DNA of 64,000 nucleotides from Maccoyibacter intestinihominis (GCF_040096355.1 NZ_JBBMEX010000010.1:1-64000); one strand, 5' to 3'; numbered from the stretch's first letter, positions 33,170 through 43,095 are shown. Program-made: numbers and translations. Notes: a model not told the origin generated them from the letters alone.

Positions 33170-35893
33170 ATGAACTATGGAAAGAACCGCACATCGAAAA
33201 AGGAGAAGGATTTAGCCTCCCAGCAGTCGATGGCACATAAACGGTTCCGTGTAATGTTTTTAAAGACATTTCTTATCTGCATTCTGATCGCAGTTGTGGT
33301 CGGCGCGATCGCCGTCTTCAATATGGTAAGAGGCATTATCAAGTCCGCACCGGACATTAAGGATATCGATGCTACACCGACCGGATATCTCTCCACGGTA
33401 TTAGACAATAATGAAAATGAAATCGCAACGTTGGTGGCTTCCGGCTCCAACCGTGTCTATGTGACCATAGATGAGATTCCAAAAGATTTACAGCATGCAT
33501 TTGTTGCAATTGAAGATGAGCGTTTTTACGATCATAACGGTATTGACTTACAGGGTATTTTACGCGCGGGAGTCCGTGGTATCACACATGGTTTTCACTT
33601 TTCAGAAGGTGCATCCACGATCACGCAGCAGCTTTTGAAGAACAATGTATTTACAGGCTGGACAAGCGAATCCAGTTTTTCGGACAAGTTAGAGCGTAAA
33701 TTGCAGGAACAGTACTTAGCCGTACAGTTAGAAAAATCCGTAAGCAAAGACTGGATCTTAGAGAACTATCTGAACTCCATCAACCTCGGTCAGAATACAC
33801 TTGGTGTCCAGTCGGCATCCAGACGTTACTTTAATAAGGATGTTTCGGAACTGAATATTTCAGAATCGGCCGTCATTGCGGCGATCACACAGAATCCGAG
33901 CCGTTATAATCCGGTCAGCAACCCTGACCAGAATAAAAAGCGCCGTGCCAAGGTATTAAAAAACATGTTAGATCAGGAATACATCTCTCAAAAGGAATAT
34001 GACGAAGCCATGAAGGATAAGGTCTATGACCGGATCCAGGTTGCCAACCTTGAGGTTGCCGATGATAACGTCACTTCCTATTTTGTAGATGCGCTGACAG
34101 ATCAGGTGATCCAGACATTGATCGATGAAAAAGGTTATACGGAAACACAGGCATACAAAGCACTCTACAGTGGAGGGCTGACCATTTATTCCACACAGGA
34201 CAGCAACCTGCAAAAGATCTGTGATGAAGAGGTCAACAACGAAGCAAATTACGGCGCAAATCCGGAGTATTCTTTCTCCTACCGTCTGACCATCCAGAAA
34301 AAAGACGGTACTTATAAGAACTACAGTGAGCAGACCATGCTTTCTTACTATCAGGCAAATGACAAAAACTACAATATCCATTTTGCCTCCAAAGAAGCTG
34401 CTGAGGCTGCCATTGAAAAATACAAAAACGAGATGTTAGAGGATGGCGATACCATTCCGGAAGGCGGCGAAACCGTTTCTTATACGTTACAGCCACAGGC
34501 TGCGATGACACTGATCGACCAGTCCACCGGCGAAGTAAAAGCGTTAGTAGGTGGCCGTGGTGAAAAGACAGCAAGTAAGACCCTGAACCGTGCCACTTCA
34601 ACTGCAAGACAGCCGGGTTCCACTTACAAAGTCCTTGCCGCTTATGCTCCGGCATTGGATTCCGCCGGCATGACACTTGCAACCGTACAGGATGATGCTC
34701 CTTATTCCTATGAAAACGGAACTTCACTCCGTAACTACGACAATAACTACCGTGGATTTACCACACTCCGGGAAGCCATTACAAATTCCATCAATGTCGT
34801 AACGGTAAAGACTTTGACCGAGATCGGCACACAGGTAGGTTTTGATTACCTCGATGATTTTGGCTTTACTACCATTGTACCGGAGGACAACACCCAGTCA
34901 CTCTGTCTCGGCGGTCTGACAAAAGGTGTCTACAATTTAGAATTAACGGCTGCCTATGCCACGATCGCAAATGGCGGCACTTATACGAAACCAAGATTTT
35001 TCACAAAAATCCTTGACCATGACGGCAATGTACTGATTGATAATACACCTCAGACACATACCGTATTAAAAGATACGACCGCATGGCTGATCACTTCTGC
35101 GATGAAAGATGTTATGACACAGGGAACCGGTGTTGCAGCGAATATCAGCAATATGCCGGTAGCCGGAAAATCCGGTACTACAACGAAAAACCGTGACTCT
35201 CTATTCGCAGGATTTTCTCCATATTATACCTGTGTTGTCTGGGGCGGATATGATGACAACTCTCCGTTAAAGAGCACAAGGTATACCAAAAACGTATGGA
35301 AAGCCGTCATGCAGCGTGTGAACGAAGGATTGGAATACCGTGATTTTGAAAAACCGGAAGGCATTGAGACTGCTACCGTATGTAAGAAATCCGGTAAACT
35401 TGCCGTTGCAGGCATCTGTGACTGTGATCCACGCGGCAATCAGGTTTATACCGAATATTTTGCATCAGGAACCGTTCCTACGGAAATCTGCGACCACCAT
35501 GTTCGTGCAACAATCTGTACGGCATCTATGAAAATTGCAAATGAGTTTTGTCCGGAAGAAACGAAGCAGACGAACATCTATATCATTGGCGGTTCTGCAA
35601 ACTCCGGAGATGGTCCATATCTTCTTTCCGATGAGCTTGCAAATTCTACCTGTGATGTGCATAATGCTTCTACGAATACAACCGATGCACTCGAAAATAT
35701 TGGTGGTTTCTTAGATAAGAATGAGAAGAAGGATAAAAAGGACAAAAAAGATAACACGAATGACAATGACAATCCGAATGATGATAACAAGAATCCGGAT
35801 AACAATAACAATCCTGATACTCCTTCTGATGATAACAAGAATGACGATGATAACAATAACGACTTTGAAAACCCTTCCGAAGAAGGCGAGTAA
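33170..35893 (+). CDS. Class A penicillin-binding protein (PBP1A type)
   Basis: 907 aa bifunctional peptidoglycan synthase. A short cytoplasmic start, one transmembrane helix (about 33-58), a GT51 glycosyltransferase domain (about 85-260) with EDERFYDHNGID and GASTITQQLLKN, and a transpeptidase domain with SxxK in ARQPGSTYK, SIN in TNSINVVTVK and KSGTTTKN. A Cys-containing region (about 730-800) and a final 75 residues made mostly of Asp, Asn and Lys follow; the last part looks like a flexible wall-spanning tail. AAAGGAGG precedes the ATG. Single gene with a strong terminator. Confidence 0.95.
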   Translation: MNYGKNRTSKKEKDLASQQSMAHKRFRVMFLKTFLICILIAVVVGAIAVFNMVRGIIKSAPDIKDIDATPTGYLSTVLDNNENEIATLVASGSNRVYVTIDEIPKDLQHAFVAIEDERFYDHNGIDLQGILRAGVRGITHGFHFSEGASTITQQLLKNNVFTGWTSESSFSDKLERKLQEQYLAVQLEKSVSKDWILENYLNSINLGQNTLGVQSASRRYFNKDVSELNISESAVIAAITQNPSRYNPVSNPDQNKKRRAKVLKNMLDQEYISQKEYDEAMKDKVYDRIQVANLEVADDNVTSYFVDALTDQVIQTLIDEKGYTETQAYKALYSGGLTIYSTQDSNLQKICDEEVNNEANYGANPEYSFSYRLTIQKKDGTYKNYSEQTMLSYYQANDKNYNIHFASKEAAEAAIEKYKNEMLEDGDTIPEGGETVSYTLQPQAAMTLIDQSTGEVKALVGGRGEKTASKTLNRATSTARQPGSTYKVLAAYAPALDSAGMTLATVQDDAPYSYENGTSLRNYDNNYRGFTTLREAITNSINVVTVKTLTEIGTQVGFDYLDDFGFTTIVPEDNTQSLCLGGLTKGVYNLELTAAYATIANGGTYTKPRFFTKILDHDGNVLIDNTPQTHTVLKDTTAWLITSAMKDVMTQGTGVAANISNMPVAGKSGTTTKNRDSLFAGFSPYYTCVVWGGYDDNSPLKSTRYTKNVWKAVMQRVNEGLEYRDFEKPEGIETATVCKKSGKLAVAGICDCDPRGNQVYTEYFASGTVPTEICDHHVRATICTASMKIANEFCPEETKQTNIYIIGGSANSGDGPYLLSDELANSTCDVHNASTNTTDALENIGGFLDKNEKKDKKDKKDNTNDNDNPNDDNKNPDNNNNPDTPSDDNKNDDDNNNDFENPSEEGE

Positions 35894-35918
35894 ATGATTC
35901 AATAATAGGTCATCAAGG

Positions 35919-35960
35919 AACAGAAAGAACCCCGACGTTTCCGTCGGGGTTCTTTCTGTT
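35919..35960. terminator. Bidirectional terminator between PBP1A and amt
   Basis: A 19 bp perfect stem: AACAGAAAGAACCCCGACG (35919-35937) against its reverse complement at 35942-35960, loop TTTC. U-rich tracts are within the outer stem itself. It separates the convergent genes. Confidence 0.88.
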
Positions 35961-36021
35961 GATGTATATACACTAAGGGGATTAGATATACTAATCTTTC
36001 CAGATTAGCTCATATTTGTGC

Positions 36022-37788
36022 TTACTCTACATCCTGTAAAGCAGCCGTTCCAGCTTCTCCTGTACGAACTTTGACTACCTGTTCTACATTGTATACGAAT
36101 ATCTTTCCATCTCCTATATGTCCTGTATAAAGTACTTTCTTTGCGGATTCGATGACATCCTCTACCGGGATCTTGCTGACCACCACTTCGACCTTCATCT
36201 TTGGAAGGAGTGTTGCATCCAACTCTGCACCACGGTAACGGTCTCCGGAACCTTTCTGCACACCACAGCCCATAACCTGTGTACAGGTCATACCGGTAAC
36301 ACCAAGTTCATTCATGGCTTTCTTTAACTTGTCATAACGTGACAGTTTTGAAATAATAACCACTTTATAGATGCCTGTCGGCTCATGTGGCATTGCTGCA
36401 ACCGGAACTGCTGCATTCCGCAGAGTTTCTGATGCACTTTCATAATCAGCCACACCAAGGTCGGTATTTTCATTGACATCCATTGTAGAACCAGAGATAT
36501 CCATAATTGCAAATCCTGCGTATGCTGATGGAAGTCCATGCTCTGTTGCATCCAGACCTGTGATCTCTTCCTCTTCGGAAACACGAAGACCGATGGTCTT
36601 TTTTAATACGATAAATACGATCGTAATTGTAACAATTGTCCAAGCTGCGGTAATGAACATACCTACAAACTGTAAACCTAACTGTTTGAAGCCGCCTCCA
36701 TAGAAGAGACCTTCTTTAATACCTGCTAATTCAAAGCCCGGTGCTGAAGATGTTGCAAATAAACCTACTGCAATCGTTCCCCAGATACCGTTAAACATAT
36801 GTACTGCGACTGCTCCAACCGGGTCATCGACATGAAGTACATTATCGACAAACCATACACCAAAGACTACTAAAATTCCTGCTACTGCTCCAATAATTGC
36901 TGCTCCTACACAATCTGTTACATCACAAGGTGCGGTAATTGCTACCAGTCCTGCTAAAGATGCGTTCAGACACATCGATACATCCGGTTTTCCATATTTG
37001 ATCCATGTAAATGCCATACATACGACAGTTGCTACTGCCGGAGCTACGGTTGTTGTTAAAAAGATAGATCCCAGTGTCGGAACATCGGTAGCTGCTGCAC
37101 CATTGAATCCATACCAGCCAAGCCAGAGGATAAATACACCAAGGGAACCGATAACCAGGTTGTGTCCCGGAATTGCGTTAACCTTTGTAATTTTTCCATC
37201 TTTATCTTTACTGAATTTTCCAATACGAGGTCCAAGGAATGCTGCACCGATCAATGCACAGATACCACCAACCATATGGATACAGTTAGAACCTGCATAA
37301 TCATGGAATCCCATATTGACTAAAAATCCATTGCCCCATGTCCAGTGTGCTTCTATTGGATAGATGATACCGGAAATAACGGCTGAATAAATACAATACG
37401 TTATGAATTTTGTTCTTTCTGCCATCGCACCTGATACGATGGTTGCTGTTGTTGCACAGAATACTAAGTTAAATACAAATCCCGAATAACTGAAATTTGC
37501 ATAGTCTGTGAATACCCCAAATCCCGGTGTTCCGAGAATTCCTAAGATATCACTTTTTCCTTCTGCTGCCGGAAGCATTAAAGATGCTCCGATGATGAAC
37601 CACATTACGGTTCCAATACAGAAATCCATTAAGTTTTTCATAATGATATTTCCGGAGTTCTTTGCTCTGGTAAAACCTGCCTCTACCATTGCAAATCCTG
37701 CCTGCATCCAGAATACTAATGCCGCACCAATTAGAAACCAGACGCCGTAGACATTGTCATTAATCACTTTCATAATTTCATCTGTCAT
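36022..37788 (-). CDS. Ammonium transporter fused to a PII domain
   Basis: 588 aa from ATG 37788 (GGAGG upstream; an in-frame start at 37839 has none). Residues about 1-420 are an 11-helix Amt channel (AGFAMVEAGF, DYAGSNCIHMVGG, the HMFNGIWG histidine). After a linker (about 420-475) comes a PII-like domain with ELGVTGMTCTQVMGCG, YRGAE and IGDGKIFVYNVEQVVKVRTGE. Amt imports ammonium and PII gates it by nitrogen status; here both are one chain. In the T loop the residue at E. coli GlnB Tyr51 is Leu, so uridylylation there is not possible. It follows glnN, one nitrogen unit. Confidence 0.95.
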   Translation of the reverse strand: MTDEIMKVINDNVYGVWFLIGAALVFWMQAGFAMVEAGFTRAKNSGNIIMKNLMDFCIGTVMWFIIGASLMLPAAEGKSDILGILGTPGFGVFTDYANFSYSGFVFNLVFCATTATIVSGAMAERTKFITYCIYSAVISGIIYPIEAHWTWGNGFLVNMGFHDYAGSNCIHMVGGICALIGAAFLGPRIGKFSKDKDGKITKVNAIPGHNLVIGSLGVFILWLGWYGFNGAAATDVPTLGSIFLTTTVAPAVATVVCMAFTWIKYGKPDVSMCLNASLAGLVAITAPCDVTDCVGAAIIGAVAGILVVFGVWFVDNVLHVDDPVGAVAVHMFNGIWGTIAVGLFATSSAPGFELAGIKEGLFYGGGFKQLGLQFVGMFITAAWTIVTITIVFIVLKKTIGLRVSEEEEITGLDATEHGLPSAYAGFAIMDISGSTMDVNENTDLGVADYESASETLRNAAVPVAAMPHEPTGIYKVVIISKLSRYDKLKKAMNELGVTGMTCTQVMGCGVQKGSGDRYRGAELDATLLPKMKVEVVVSKIPVEDVIESAKKVLYTGHIGDGKIFVYNVEQVVKVRTGEAGTAALQDVE

Positions 37789-37822
37789 AATTTCTTCCTC
37801 CTCTTTCTCCTGATATAAATAT

Positions 37823-37879
37823 AAAAAAGGAGACAACACCGAATGTCAGATTTTTCTAACCTTCTATGCTATCTCCTTT
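37823..37879 (-). terminator. Terminator or attenuator between glnN and amt
   Basis: On the minus strand AAAGGAGA (37879-37872) pairs with TCTCCTTT (37833-37826) over an inner hairpin GTTAGA/TCTGAC, followed by TTT. It lies 42 nt after the glnN stop and 35 nt before the amt start, so it either ends glnN transcripts or tunes readthrough into amt. I saw no separate strong amt promoter. Confidence 0.65.
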
Positions 37880-37920
37880 GATAACGCTTATAACTCTATT
37901 TCTTCCATTTTCAATTTTAA

Positions 37921-40059
37921 TTATACTTCAAAGATTAAATCTCCATAGGATGGCATTGGCCATACATCCTTATCAACGATCATCTCTAATTTGTCGATCG
38001 GTGCACGAAGCTCATCCATTGCTACCTTAACCTCATCTCTGTATGCAACAGCCTGTACCCTGCCTTCTTCTATAGCAGCAGCTTTTTCTGTTACTTCATG
38101 CAGCTTCTTCAATGCTGTCTGTGCCTCTGCTAATAATGTAGAGGTCTCTGTTAACAGCTCTGTCTGAACGCTGACATCTGCTCCACATGCAGCAGTAACT
38201 GCATTAACGGAGGTTGCAAGTGAGGTTGCATATTTGATGACTGCCGGAATAATCTGTTTTCCTGCAATGTTCATCATTGCTTTTGCTTCAATGTTGATGG
38301 TCTTTGCGTAGGTCTCATACTCTACTTCCACACGGGACTCTAACTCTGCTCTTGTAAATACACCAAATCTCTCAAATAAAGCCACAGATTTGTCAGTAGC
38401 CAGATAAGGAATGGCATCTACCATAGAGCGGATGTTTGGAAGTCCACGTCTTTCTGCTTCCTCTACCCATCCATCGGAGTATCCGTTTCCATTGAATACG
38501 ATTCTCTGATGCTCTGTTACATTTTTCTTGATCAGATCATGTACTGCCATATCGAAGTCATCTGCTTTTTCAAGCGTATCACATACTTCTGCAAATGCTT
38601 CTGCAACGATGGTATTTAATACTACGTTTGGCTGTGCGATGGATGCTTTAGAACCTACCATACGGAACTCGAATTTGTTTCCTGTAAATGCAAATGGTGA
38701 GGTTCTGTTTCTGTCAGTTGCATCTTTCATGAAGTCCGGTAATGTTGCCACACCGGTTTTCAGCATTTCGCCTTCTATACTATGTGTAGCTTCACCTGTG
38801 CTGATTAACTGTTTTAACACATCCTCTAACTGTGCTCCTAAGAAGATGGAGATGATTGCAGGCGGTGCCTCGTTTGCTCCTAATCTGTGGTCGTTTCCAA
38901 CATCTGCTGCGGACTCACGAAGTAATTCTGCATGCTCATCTACTGCTTTTAAGATACAGGATAAGACTAACAGGAACTGGATGTTCTCATGTGGGGTATC
39001 GCCCGGATCTAACAGGTTGATTCCATCGTCTGTGGTCAGTGACCAGTTATTATGTTTACCGGAACCGTTCACGCCTGCAAATGGTTTTTCATTTAACAGA
39101 CAATATAATCCATGACGGCCTGCTACTTTTTTAAGTGTTTCCATAACTAACTGGTTATGGTCTACTGCGATATTTGCTTCTGCATAGATCGGTGCTAACT
39201 CGTGCTGTGCCGGAGCAACCTCGTTATGCTGTGTCTTTGCGGATACACCCAGTTTCCAGAGCTCTTTATTGACATCTTTCATATAAGAAGCAATTCTCTC
39301 ACGGATAGCTCCGAAGTAATGGTCATCCATTTCCTGACCTTTTGCCGGTGGTGCTCCGAATAAGGTACGTCCTGCATAGATCAGGTCTTTTCTCTTTAAG
39401 TATTTTTCTTTATCTACTAAGAAGTACTCCTGCTCCGGTCCTACGGACGGTGTTACTTTCTTAGATGTTGTATTTCCAAATAATCTTAAAAGACGTAAGG
39501 ACTGCTCATTGATTGCTGCCATAGAACGAAGCAATGGTGTCTTCTGGTCTAATGCCTCACCTGTATAGGAGCAAAATGCTGTTGGAATACAAAGTGTTGC
39601 ACCTGCTGCATCCTGACGTACAAATGCCGGTGAGGTACAATCCCATGCTGTATATCCTCTTGCTTCAAATGTCGCTCTTAAACCTCCTGATGGGAAAGAA
39701 GATGCATCCGGCTCTCCTTTGATCAGTTCCTTACCGGAAAAGCTCATCAGTACTTTGCCATTCGGCATTGGTGCGGTAATAAAAGAATCATGTTTTTCTG
39801 CTGTGACACCGGTTAACGGCTGAAACCAGTGTGTGTAGTGTGTCGCACCTTTTTCGATTGCCCATTCCTTCATCTCATGTGCTACTACATCAGCAGTCTC
39901 TAAATCAAGTTCTTTTCCTTCTTCAATGACTTCCCTCAACTTCTTGTAAACCTTTTTCGGAAGACGCTCCTGCATAACGGAATCGTTAAATACGTTTTCT
40001 CCAAAAATGTCTGTTACATTGAAATAATCCGGTGTTTTTTCTAACATTCTCTCTTCCAT
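37921..40059 (-). CDS. glnN: Glutamine synthetase type III
   Basis: 712 aa from ATG 40059 (AAAGGA nine nt upstream); an in-frame ATG at 40083 lacks a site. GSIII makes glutamine from glutamate, ammonia and ATP. The N-terminal GSIII-specific region, VGPEQEYFLVDK (catalytic glutamates), NEVAPAQHELAPIYAEANIA, VNGSGKHNNWSL and GNDHRLGANEAPPA are typical, as is a long C-terminal helical part. Its size (about 700) separates it from GSI. It is encoded just before the Amt-PII fusion. The leader contains a terminator (40217-40250). Confidence 0.95.
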   Translation of the reverse strand: MEERMLEKTPDYFNVTDIFGENVFNDSVMQERLPKKVYKKLREVIEEGKELDLETADVVAHEMKEWAIEKGATHYTHWFQPLTGVTAEKHDSFITAPMPNGKVLMSFSGKELIKGEPDASSFPSGGLRATFEARGYTAWDCTSPAFVRQDAAGATLCIPTAFCSYTGEALDQKTPLLRSMAAINEQSLRLLRLFGNTTSKKVTPSVGPEQEYFLVDKEKYLKRKDLIYAGRTLFGAPPAKGQEMDDHYFGAIRERIASYMKDVNKELWKLGVSAKTQHNEVAPAQHELAPIYAEANIAVDHNQLVMETLKKVAGRHGLYCLLNEKPFAGVNGSGKHNNWSLTTDDGINLLDPGDTPHENIQFLLVLSCILKAVDEHAELLRESAADVGNDHRLGANEAPPAIISIFLGAQLEDVLKQLISTGEATHSIEGEMLKTGVATLPDFMKDATDRNRTSPFAFTGNKFEFRMVGSKASIAQPNVVLNTIVAEAFAEVCDTLEKADDFDMAVHDLIKKNVTEHQRIVFNGNGYSDGWVEEAERRGLPNIRSMVDAIPYLATDKSVALFERFGVFTRAELESRVEVEYETYAKTINIEAKAMMNIAGKQIIPAVIKYATSLATSVNAVTAACGADVSVQTELLTETSTLLAEAQTALKKLHEVTEKAAAIEEGRVQAVAYRDEVKVAMDELRAPIDKLEMIVDKDVWPMPSYGDLIFEV

Positions 40060-40216
40060 ATCCTTACATCCTTTCTTTACCATTTTCTACAAATGCATCC
40101 CCTAGTGCTTCTGCTTTTGTATTTTCTTTATTATGTCTTGTAATTAGAATAAAGAGCCACATCCTCACGGAGTGTTTTACTTTATAGGCAATTACTTTAT
40201 ATTTCCCTATAACAGT

Positions 40217-40250
40217 AAAAAAGGGCGCTCCACTCATATGGAACACCCTT
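40217..40250 (-). terminator. Terminator in the glnN leader (possible attenuator)
   Basis: On the minus strand AAGGGTGTTCC (40250-40240) pairs with GGAGCGCCCTT (40231-40221, two G-U pairs), loop ATATGAGT, followed by TTTT. It could end fba transcripts, but it lies just after a promoter-like sequence (40269-40297) and about 160 nt before glnN, so attenuation is possible. Confidence 0.65.
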
Positions 40251-40268
40251 GTTCTAATCTCTGCTAAT

Positions 40269-40297
40269 AAGATACCCCAATTGTTTTGAAATTGCAA
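40269..40297 (-). promoter_or_regulatory. Possible glnN promoter
   Basis: Minus-strand TTGCAA (40297-40292), 17 bp, TATCTT (40274-40269). Transcription from here would start just before the leader terminator. The -10 is weak. Confidence 0.4.
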
Positions 40298-40384
40298 GAG
40301 AATTTTTTATTTTTTCTCTTCTTCTCTGTTTTTTACAATTAATTCTGCTTTTTCTTTCTTTTTTTGTAAAATATAACAAAGAGC

Positions 40385-41251
40385 TTATTCTGCTTTTCCA
40401 ATGGAGCCAAACATTTCCATCTTATCGCGGACAGTCTGTTTAATTGCCTCTGTACCCGGTTTTAATAACTTACGCGGGTCAAATCCTTTACCAACTAAGT
40501 CTTTTCCTTCTTCAATATACTTACGAACCTCAGCCGTAAATGCAAGCTGGCATTCTGTATTGACATTGATCTTACATACACCCATGTCGATGGATTTCTT
40601 TACCATATCCTCCGGGATTCCTGTACCACCATGAAGTACTAATGGGAGATGTCCTGTTGCCTTGCGGACTGCCTCTAAAGTCTCAAAGCTGAGTCCTGCC
40701 CAGTTCTCCGGATATTTTCCATGGATATTTCCGATTCCTGCTGCTAACAGGTCAATTCCTGTCTCTGCAATTTCTCTGCACTCTTCCGGATCTGCGCACT
40801 CACCTGCTGCAAGTTTTCCGTCCTCTTCTCCTCCGATCGCTCCTACCTCTGCTTCTACGGTAATCCCTTTTGCATGAGCCATCTCTACGATCTCTTTTGT
40901 CTTTTTCAAATTCTCTTCAATGGAATCATGGGAGCCGTCATACATGATAGAAGGGAATCCGGCTTCGATGCATTTGATGCAGGCATCGTAACCGCCGTGG
41001 TCTAAGTGAATGGAAACCGGTACTGTGATATTCAGTTCCTCTAACATTCCTTTTACCATTCCTACTACAGTCTTATAGCCACCCATATATTTTCCGGCAC
41101 CTTCGGATACTCCCAAGATCACCGGTGAATTTAATTCCTGAGATACTTCTAATACTGCCTTCGTCCATTCCAGATTATTAATGTTAATCTGTGCTACCGC
41201 ATAGTGTTCTTTCTCCGCTTTTTCAAGCATTTTCTTTGTTGATACTAACAT
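40385..41251 (-). CDS. fba: Class II fructose-bisphosphate aldolase
   Basis: 288 aa. It splits fructose 1,6-bisphosphate in glycolysis, with zinc. Motifs: ININNLEW near the start, the zinc site HLDHGG, EAEVGAIGGEEDG, GNIHGKYP and VLHGGTGIP with the phosphate-binding loop, then INVNTEC. The length and motifs fit the GatY/KbaY/FbaA type; tagatose-bisphosphate aldolase activity cannot be excluded. GGAGGG precedes the ATG. Monocistronic by promoter and spacing. Confidence 0.93.
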   Translation of the reverse strand: MLVSTKKMLEKAEKEHYAVAQININNLEWTKAVLEVSQELNSPVILGVSEGAGKYMGGYKTVVGMVKGMLEELNITVPVSIHLDHGGYDACIKCIEAGFPSIMYDGSHDSIEENLKKTKEIVEMAHAKGITVEAEVGAIGGEEDGKLAAGECADPEECREIAETGIDLLAAGIGNIHGKYPENWAGLSFETLEAVRKATGHLPLVLHGGTGIPEDMVKKSIDMGVCKINVNTECQLAFTAEVRKYIEEGKDLVGKGFDPRKLLKPGTEAIKQTVRDKMEMFGSIGKAE

Positions 41252-41289
41252 ACATCGCCCTCCATAATCTCATTTACATTTATAATTAT

Positions 41290-41317
41290 AGTATACTGAA
41301 ATTTTCGTTAAATTCAA
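41290..41317 (-). promoter_or_regulatory. fba promoter
   Basis: Minus-strand TTGAAT (41317-41312), 16 bp, TATACT (41295-41290). A second TATAAT starts 5 nt further on. Confidence 0.65.
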
Positions 41318-41329
41318 GTATTCTATAGA

Positions 41330-42220
41330 TTATTTCTCGTTTATCATAATGTCCACCGCTTTGCAGTGGTCCTTGATCTGCACCTCTTTGTGGTCACCGC
41401 CAAACTCTCCGTCAAGTGTCCACGGAATCTCTTCCTCGGAATAAAATTTTACGCTGTCTGCCCGGAAAGAATCGATCAGGTCCGTCTCATCCTTCAGATT
41501 CGTCAGACTGGCAATGATCGTATTCAGCTCGATAATATTTTTCGGCTTATGGATCAGTGTGACCTCAAACAGGCCATCGTCTAACTTCACATCTTTGCCT
41601 GTCATATTCTTAAATCCACCGACAGAAGTAGAGTTCGTGATCATTCCTAACAGGAAATCGCCCTCTATCTCATTTCCATCATATTCTACCCGCATATGAT
41701 AGGTTTTAATTGTATAAAGTCTTTTTGCTCCTTCTAAGATATATGCCACATGACCGAGTGCATTTTTCAACTCCTGGCTGGTTGCATAAGATACATCCGT
41801 AAAAATCCCAAAAGCTGCAACATAGATAAAGTAGTCTCCGTTGAACTCTCCCACATCACATGAAAACGGCACTCCCAATACTGCAGTCTTTGCTGCCTGT
41901 ATCATATCTTTTGGAATCTCCAGAGAATTGGCAAAATCGTTTGTACTTCCTGCCGGGATATAACCAAGCGGGGTACGCACTTCACTCTGCATCATTCCCG
42001 TAACTGCCTCATCCAAGGTTCCGTCACCGCCGCTGCACACGACAAGATCATAGTATTTTGCCTGTTCACGGACAACCTTCGTTGCATCTTCCCGTTCCTG
42101 TGTCGTATGCACCTGAACATGGTATCCTTCTTTTATCATGATATCTATAATATCTAACAGTTTATTCTTGATCTGACCCTTGCCAGAATGTCCATTGACT
42201 ACAAAAAGTAACTTTTTCAT
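41330..42220 (-). CDS. Diacylglycerol/lipid kinase, YegS/DgkB family
   Basis: 296 aa. The family nucleotide-binding motif CSGGDGTLDEAV near residue 62, the N-terminal LLFVVNGHSGKGQ and TPLGYIPAGSTNDFANSL are clear. It phosphorylates a membrane lipid such as diacylglycerol at the inner face of the membrane. Last gene of the hprK-to-kinase group, 8 bp after whiA. Confidence 0.93.
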   Translation of the reverse strand: MKKLLFVVNGHSGKGQIKNKLLDIIDIMIKEGYHVQVHTTQEREDATKVVREQAKYYDLVVCSGGDGTLDEAVTGMMQSEVRTPLGYIPAGSTNDFANSLEIPKDMIQAAKTAVLGVPFSCDVGEFNGDYFIYVAAFGIFTDVSYATSQELKNALGHVAYILEGAKRLYTIKTYHMRVEYDGNEIEGDFLLGMITNSTSVGGFKNMTGKDVKLDDGLFEVTLIHKPKNIIELNTIIASLTNLKDETDLIDSFRADSVKFYSEEEIPWTLDGEFGGDHKEVQIKDHCKAVDIMINEK

Positions 42221-42228
42221 CTCTTCCT

Positions 42229-43095
42229 CTATTTTCCTGCCATTCTTAAATCTTCTGCCATTGCCTCGATTTTTCGCAGACGATGGTTAACCCCTGATTT
42301 TCCAACCGGCGGTTCTAAATAAGTTCCCAATTCCTTCAGGGTTGCATCCGGGTACTCCAGACGCACATATGCGATTTCCCGAAGCTGCACCGGCAGATGT
42401 TCAAGTCCCACGGTCTTTTGCAGATAACGGATATCCTCTAACTGCCGTACCGCCGCAGACACTGTCTTATGTATATTTGCCGTCTCACAATTGACCTGTC
42501 GGTTCACGCTGTTACGCATTTCTTTCAAAATACGGATATTCTCAAACTTCATCATGGAAATCGGCGCTTCCATGATATTCAGCATATCTGAGATCTGTTC
42601 GCCCTCTTTCAGATATACCACATAATTCTTCTTTCGCTGTACCGTCTTAGCATCCATCCCAAAGCTGTTGATCATTTCCTGTAACTGCACTGCCTTTTGT
42701 TCACTGTCGCATACAATTTCAAAATGATAGGCTTTTTCCGGATCACTCATCGAACCTGATGTTAAAAACGCCCCCCGGATAAATGCTCTCTTACAGCAGG
42801 AATTTTGCAGATAACGGCTCTTTACCGTCAGATCTTCATGAAAAAGATTGCCTGTGATCTGCTCTTCCTCTACGTTCGTAATACATACTTTAATATTATA
42901 TGTTTTTCTGACTAAAGTAAAGTATTTTCTAACCAGCTCTTCGTTCTCCGATTCAAAGGACAAAAAACGGTGTTCCCCCATTCCTGCCTTAATACCGGAA
43001 AAATTCAAAAAAGCCGCCAGCTCCGCCAACTGGCAATGACGGCTCTTGCTGACATGCTCTGTCAGTTCTTTTTTTACCTCACCGGAAAATGACAT
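42229..43095 (-). CDS. whiA: DNA-binding regulator WhiA
   Basis: 288 aa. An N-terminal degenerate LAGLIDADG domain (LAELAAFLNFSG, RAFIRGAFLTSGSMSDPEKAY) and a C-terminal helix-turn-helix (LKELGTYLEPPVGKSGVNHR), as in WhiA, which affects cell division and chromosome segregation in Gram-positive bacteria. It follows rapZ by 3 bp, the common order, but yvcK is missing between them. Confidence 0.95.
   Translation of the reverse strand: MSFSGEVKKELTEHVSKSRHCQLAELAAFLNFSGIKAGMGEHRFLSFESENEELVRKYFTLVRKTYNIKVCITNVEEEQITGNLFHEDLTVKSRYLQNSCCKRAFIRGAFLTSGSMSDPEKAYHFEIVCDSEQKAVQLQEMINSFGMDAKTVQRKKNYVVYLKEGEQISDMLNIMEAPISMMKFENIRILKEMRNSVNRQVNCETANIHKTVSAAVRQLEDIRYLQKTVGLEHLPVQLREIAYVRLEYPDATLKELGTYLEPPVGKSGVNHRLRKIEAMAEDLRMAGK

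Noticed and set aside
40064..40297. 77-residue frame in the glnN leader
   Set aside because: It spans the terminator hairpin and ends across the glnN start; no family likeness.
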